From: Melanopsichium pennsylvanicum | Taxonomy: Eukaryota > Basidiomycota > Ustilaginomycetes > Ustilaginales | Length of the DNA stretch: 64,000 nucleotides | Assembly (NCBI GenBank): GCA_900208305.1 | Contig: OAPG01000001.1 | Coordinates: 2,356,001-2,420,000 of the forward strand | Direction of reading: 5' to 3' | Shown here: positions 63,501 through 64,000 of the stretch, in pieces | How positions within the stretch are numbered: the stretch's first letter is position 1 | Layout of the letters: each line of letters opens with the position of its first letter | Program-made: the position numbers and the translations under genes | Notes under the pieces: generated by a model | Database searches by the model: none | Told to the model about the DNA's origin: nothing | The model's input: the letters and a program-made list of their open reading frames with translations, nothing else

Positions 63501-64000
63501 CCTCTTAAAGGCGGCCGAAGCACGACAATACGTCGAGCTAGTGGTGGATTGCTGGGCAGGCTGTGCTCAAGTGCTGGTGACGAATGGGCTCAGGGAATGG
63601 AGTTCGTACCTCGGATTTGGTAATGAATCGTGGAAGCGTATTGACGATCCGATTGGCAGAAGAGACGTAGCATTGAGGTTCCTGCAGAACGTGATCAGCC
63701 TGGATCCGACAGCAGTGCAAAGGAAGGAGTACGAGGTGGAGTTTCTGGCGGTGTGGATTCAAACTGCTGTTGCTCGCGTGCTGTCAGTACAGGATGTATA
63801 TACCAAGTCACTGATCGATGCAGCGTCGGATGGTAAGAATCAAGATTCGCTGCTCGTCTCTCTTTGTTCGGCGTGGAACACCATTCTTACTCGTTCGACT
63901 TGCCAACCCATTGACGAGACTGACGATTCGAGGATGCATCGTTCCCAAACGAGATGGAACATTGAGGGTTTCACGTTGGATCTGGATGTGTTTGCGCAAT
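57526..64000 (+). CDS. Very large protein, possibly Mus7/Mms22 family, incomplete at right edge
   Basis: The frame from the ATG at 57526 is open for 2158 codons to the end of the window, with no stop, so the C-terminus is missing. Residues 1 to about 1110 are disordered: acidic start (TSDDEDLFFLSQSS), Pro/Ser-rich stretches, SP and TP motifs, and basic patches such as QKRKKKQKKRKLDPR. From about residue 1120 the protein becomes helical and hydrophobic: SLMSRLPDLVALPDRLLH, LICLQLAWMRCELCWRAIAI, SIWIGVIHLLDSFEKSRG, RSVLFNHYTVVMLFLHLVP, FLQNVISLDPTAVQ. A huge disordered N-terminus with a helical-repeat C-terminus suits Mus7/Mms22, a replication-fork repair scaffold, and this is my best guess; I cannot verify it. 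The gene is certain, the family is not. No in-frame ATG lies between the upstream stop at 57298 and 57526. Confidence 0.85.
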   Translation, partial: MLEDRSPNQQIEAIVPTSDDEDLFFLSQSSDTHHSGSNRTRNRQQGDQDTDHDGEDDKDDELTLPVRPLPLILLQNAQNLNAQQGGPGPEQATTPIPESTVDTIQALQARASTSNLGTAAASSPRSVPEPAIHPMQLSIASAPPSNSPTLPPPSSKDTAELTAPTAPSTRNIDTRLEQTTSPALSRPIAEVASIEDVYDTVMQAAWQDRSPSPAQSSDVTLPLVPSASTSRQPTPDVTPSFAAHPVLAGRNEADSEQEKIHEEQLEGQTQQLSKDKGLISSTPPLSPLRMPSRAPMPRSSPIQSQFLRTVCSKSDGMRGSADGVVDEPAAPRRDESRVSLIPPIPPLRMPGRPAAPQSPPRTRPPQASTSRLPNTATALLTDEQIARAAAAQPPTPPRRQLRARNAAQLNPYTLEAMRYQRALIRNDWQDAVVSQREWHRQERKRLAEEAARAERERTGAQGSEETQSQWLVPSSDPSSQADPDHVSIPSSPAASRAPEIPVDIPAIAASETMHSPATSSRSSSKADQPLPELSEMLAASSRNPSLRSSRDRAGPSKHATYKAPRSAIRVGPAAPSRQQQSNTEDSQQKDDDIPPPPPHVRRKHPFLAASPSDIEDANDPVSTNRDALIVGSSEDERSAQVTPIQKPRRRSRWSGDGSSSDSTDYERRFRQLKKMMPAGMARKHIRDLRAMRHGKAYHSDGHLSSSSSDAENSDRALRNESTRAQRDGIVTVSGDEELQPGQTRKRLRRRDSLDDNNALLLYPDSDSSLSGASSLSSEASVSLTHSTHLASHADDAGRNGYDEADEADEAPAAWWSISRLNSYVPYRERDAIDRMLSRTAGHKFSSKASVRKAAGLSQHRQARLDGFVSTHRYHERQAPSYRSHLPEIDQNQQRTKPITVDVTNQNRQQQTQKRKKKQKKRKLDPRVGRTTSSNVRGSHSALRNPPVVRPLAKPRLDLEQHDFLFAANPVKSWHHRPKMGVADELDGDSLSEGDEQWQVLGSVIMDSTPVALPDVRLAVRRSRAGALAPQTPSLASAGVVASFPAPHQQASPSVSLISGSVGRLQAVSDRSPDIPTRARPAAAVNTVQARSHLHIVSSTATDTSSGEFWDDFEGISLDFGIVPLDNSRRLNVAHSSLMSRLPDLVALPDRLLHRQHVPRTWSGDVLRLEDTVLTADMDHDDLATQLPFFMDNLRLKIGRSLDEVEGGVDARRHSKNLVADTGAFLGCWFVRQADSVTEGSTDPAAIFRSYRMMLERVEQLQASVLSFQNSTHASQASREDQKLICLQLAWMRCELCWRAIAICDADADSALEPDAPTVESLLAFSRACMSLLLHHGLHKCIHNLRKAAASAQPISFLPEDAMDVDQEEGSFVTVDEATSIWIGVIHLLDSFEKSRGVMEGRLFWTQFEAAYYRWDKSMSKRAALLRAESLWYCLFSISVLSQVSPAGQAQSAPLLRESWPLVAKALSFVKFRTDESNEIAMGWHMLAKRDAYVRVVLQRCCLLTSEWLWAMDGAEVTLARLFDIFNSHKLADLPTETGHDFPAFLRDFDVDKLSTAGVADEAAMQDPSFHLFVRLLSQAGVGLQKSATEAKEGDRRISRLFSRMTPVRVMPFTQSDVPTSSQRSVLFNHYTVVMLFLHLVPTSSPQRLRQIQSFLPTFKDADFLSQVTCIRAMMYVAVIFRHHNLDVAPVTKWFGETITVLRREYEGIESATKQFERQQLQQSLHHRNGPQPLQAHSLRMASTFENAPARQAALRRKEELARLLVVALRSIQHVIRHDHLHGGRRDIEEKLPDQLLMSQAWTQQMLEAQISLEPRIGQEVLKCIQTFLLARMAVMRPAPYPQTKSVDASSEAQAPRQQQQTRDEESQDSFAELFEADDDFDFDDPLLSRLLDGADTTTKTADNAQDRDKRRVTEGACATKKKWDRRFGDHVKTVISPSLFQLLSNIYHPDRRIEAAATGSVVMSLGVTERLNDYQPLVSGQSSSTSRSRMDCLLKAAEARQYVELVVDCWAGCAQVLVTNGLREWSSYLGFGNESWKRIDDPIGRRDVALRFLQNVISLDPTAVQRKEYEVEFLAVWIQTAVARVLSVQDVYTKSLIDAASDGKNQDSLLVSLCSAWNTILTRSTCQPIDETDDSRMHRSQTRWNIEGFTLDLDVFAQ

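Overview
The window looks like nuclear DNA of a basidiomycete fungus, most probably a smut (Ustilaginomycotina). The evidence is dense, intron-poor protein genes, introns with GT...AG ends and ACAG/CAG-type acceptors, serine- and glutamine-rich low-complexity stretches in regulators, a Don1-like DH-PH-FYVE exchange factor, and single-copy housekeeping proteins of fungal type. The lineage is my inference; I did not identify a species.

I support 20 protein genes, about one per 3.2 kb. In order they are: PEX6 (-), an HRP1-type RNA-binding protein (+), a helix-hairpin-helix protein (-), a Don1-like RhoGEF (+), a small coiled-coil protein (-), ASF1 (+), DUS4 (-), a Zn2Cys6 factor (+), eIF5A (-), CBF1 (+), EMC1 (-), a second Zn2Cys6 factor (+), RPC2 with an intein (-), a SIT4/PP6 phosphatase (+), DIM1 (-), AP-1 beta-adaptin (+), adenylosuccinate lyase (-), an AAGAB/p34-like adaptin-binding protein (+), Mn superoxide dismutase (-) and a very large partial gene, possibly of the Mus7/Mms22 family, running off the right edge (+). 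I saw no convincing tRNA, rRNA, transposon or CRISPR.

Two things stand out. First, the RNA polymerase III second-largest subunit gene is interrupted in frame by about 1.8 kb with intein hallmarks: Cys1, block A, a TxxH block B, a LAGLIDADG-type nuclease region that looks degenerate, a C-terminal block ending Gly-Asn, and Cys at +1. It sits inside the conserved TY(Q/H)-CAM-KQA motif. Second, all 20 genes alternate strictly in strand, so every neighbour pair is convergent (gaps about 0.2-0.6 kb) or divergent (gaps about 0.5-3.4 kb), never tandem.

Most genes are core cell machinery: peroxisome import, mRNA 3' processing, chromatin assembly, tRNA and rRNA modification, translation, Pol III, ER membrane insertion, clathrin sorting, purine synthesis and oxidative defence. 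They form no pathway cluster, although an AP-1 subunit and a probable adaptor chaperone lie 2.3 kb apart. The longest gene-free stretches are divergent promoter regions at 9.0-11.8, 16.7-18.6 and 21.1-24.6 kb.
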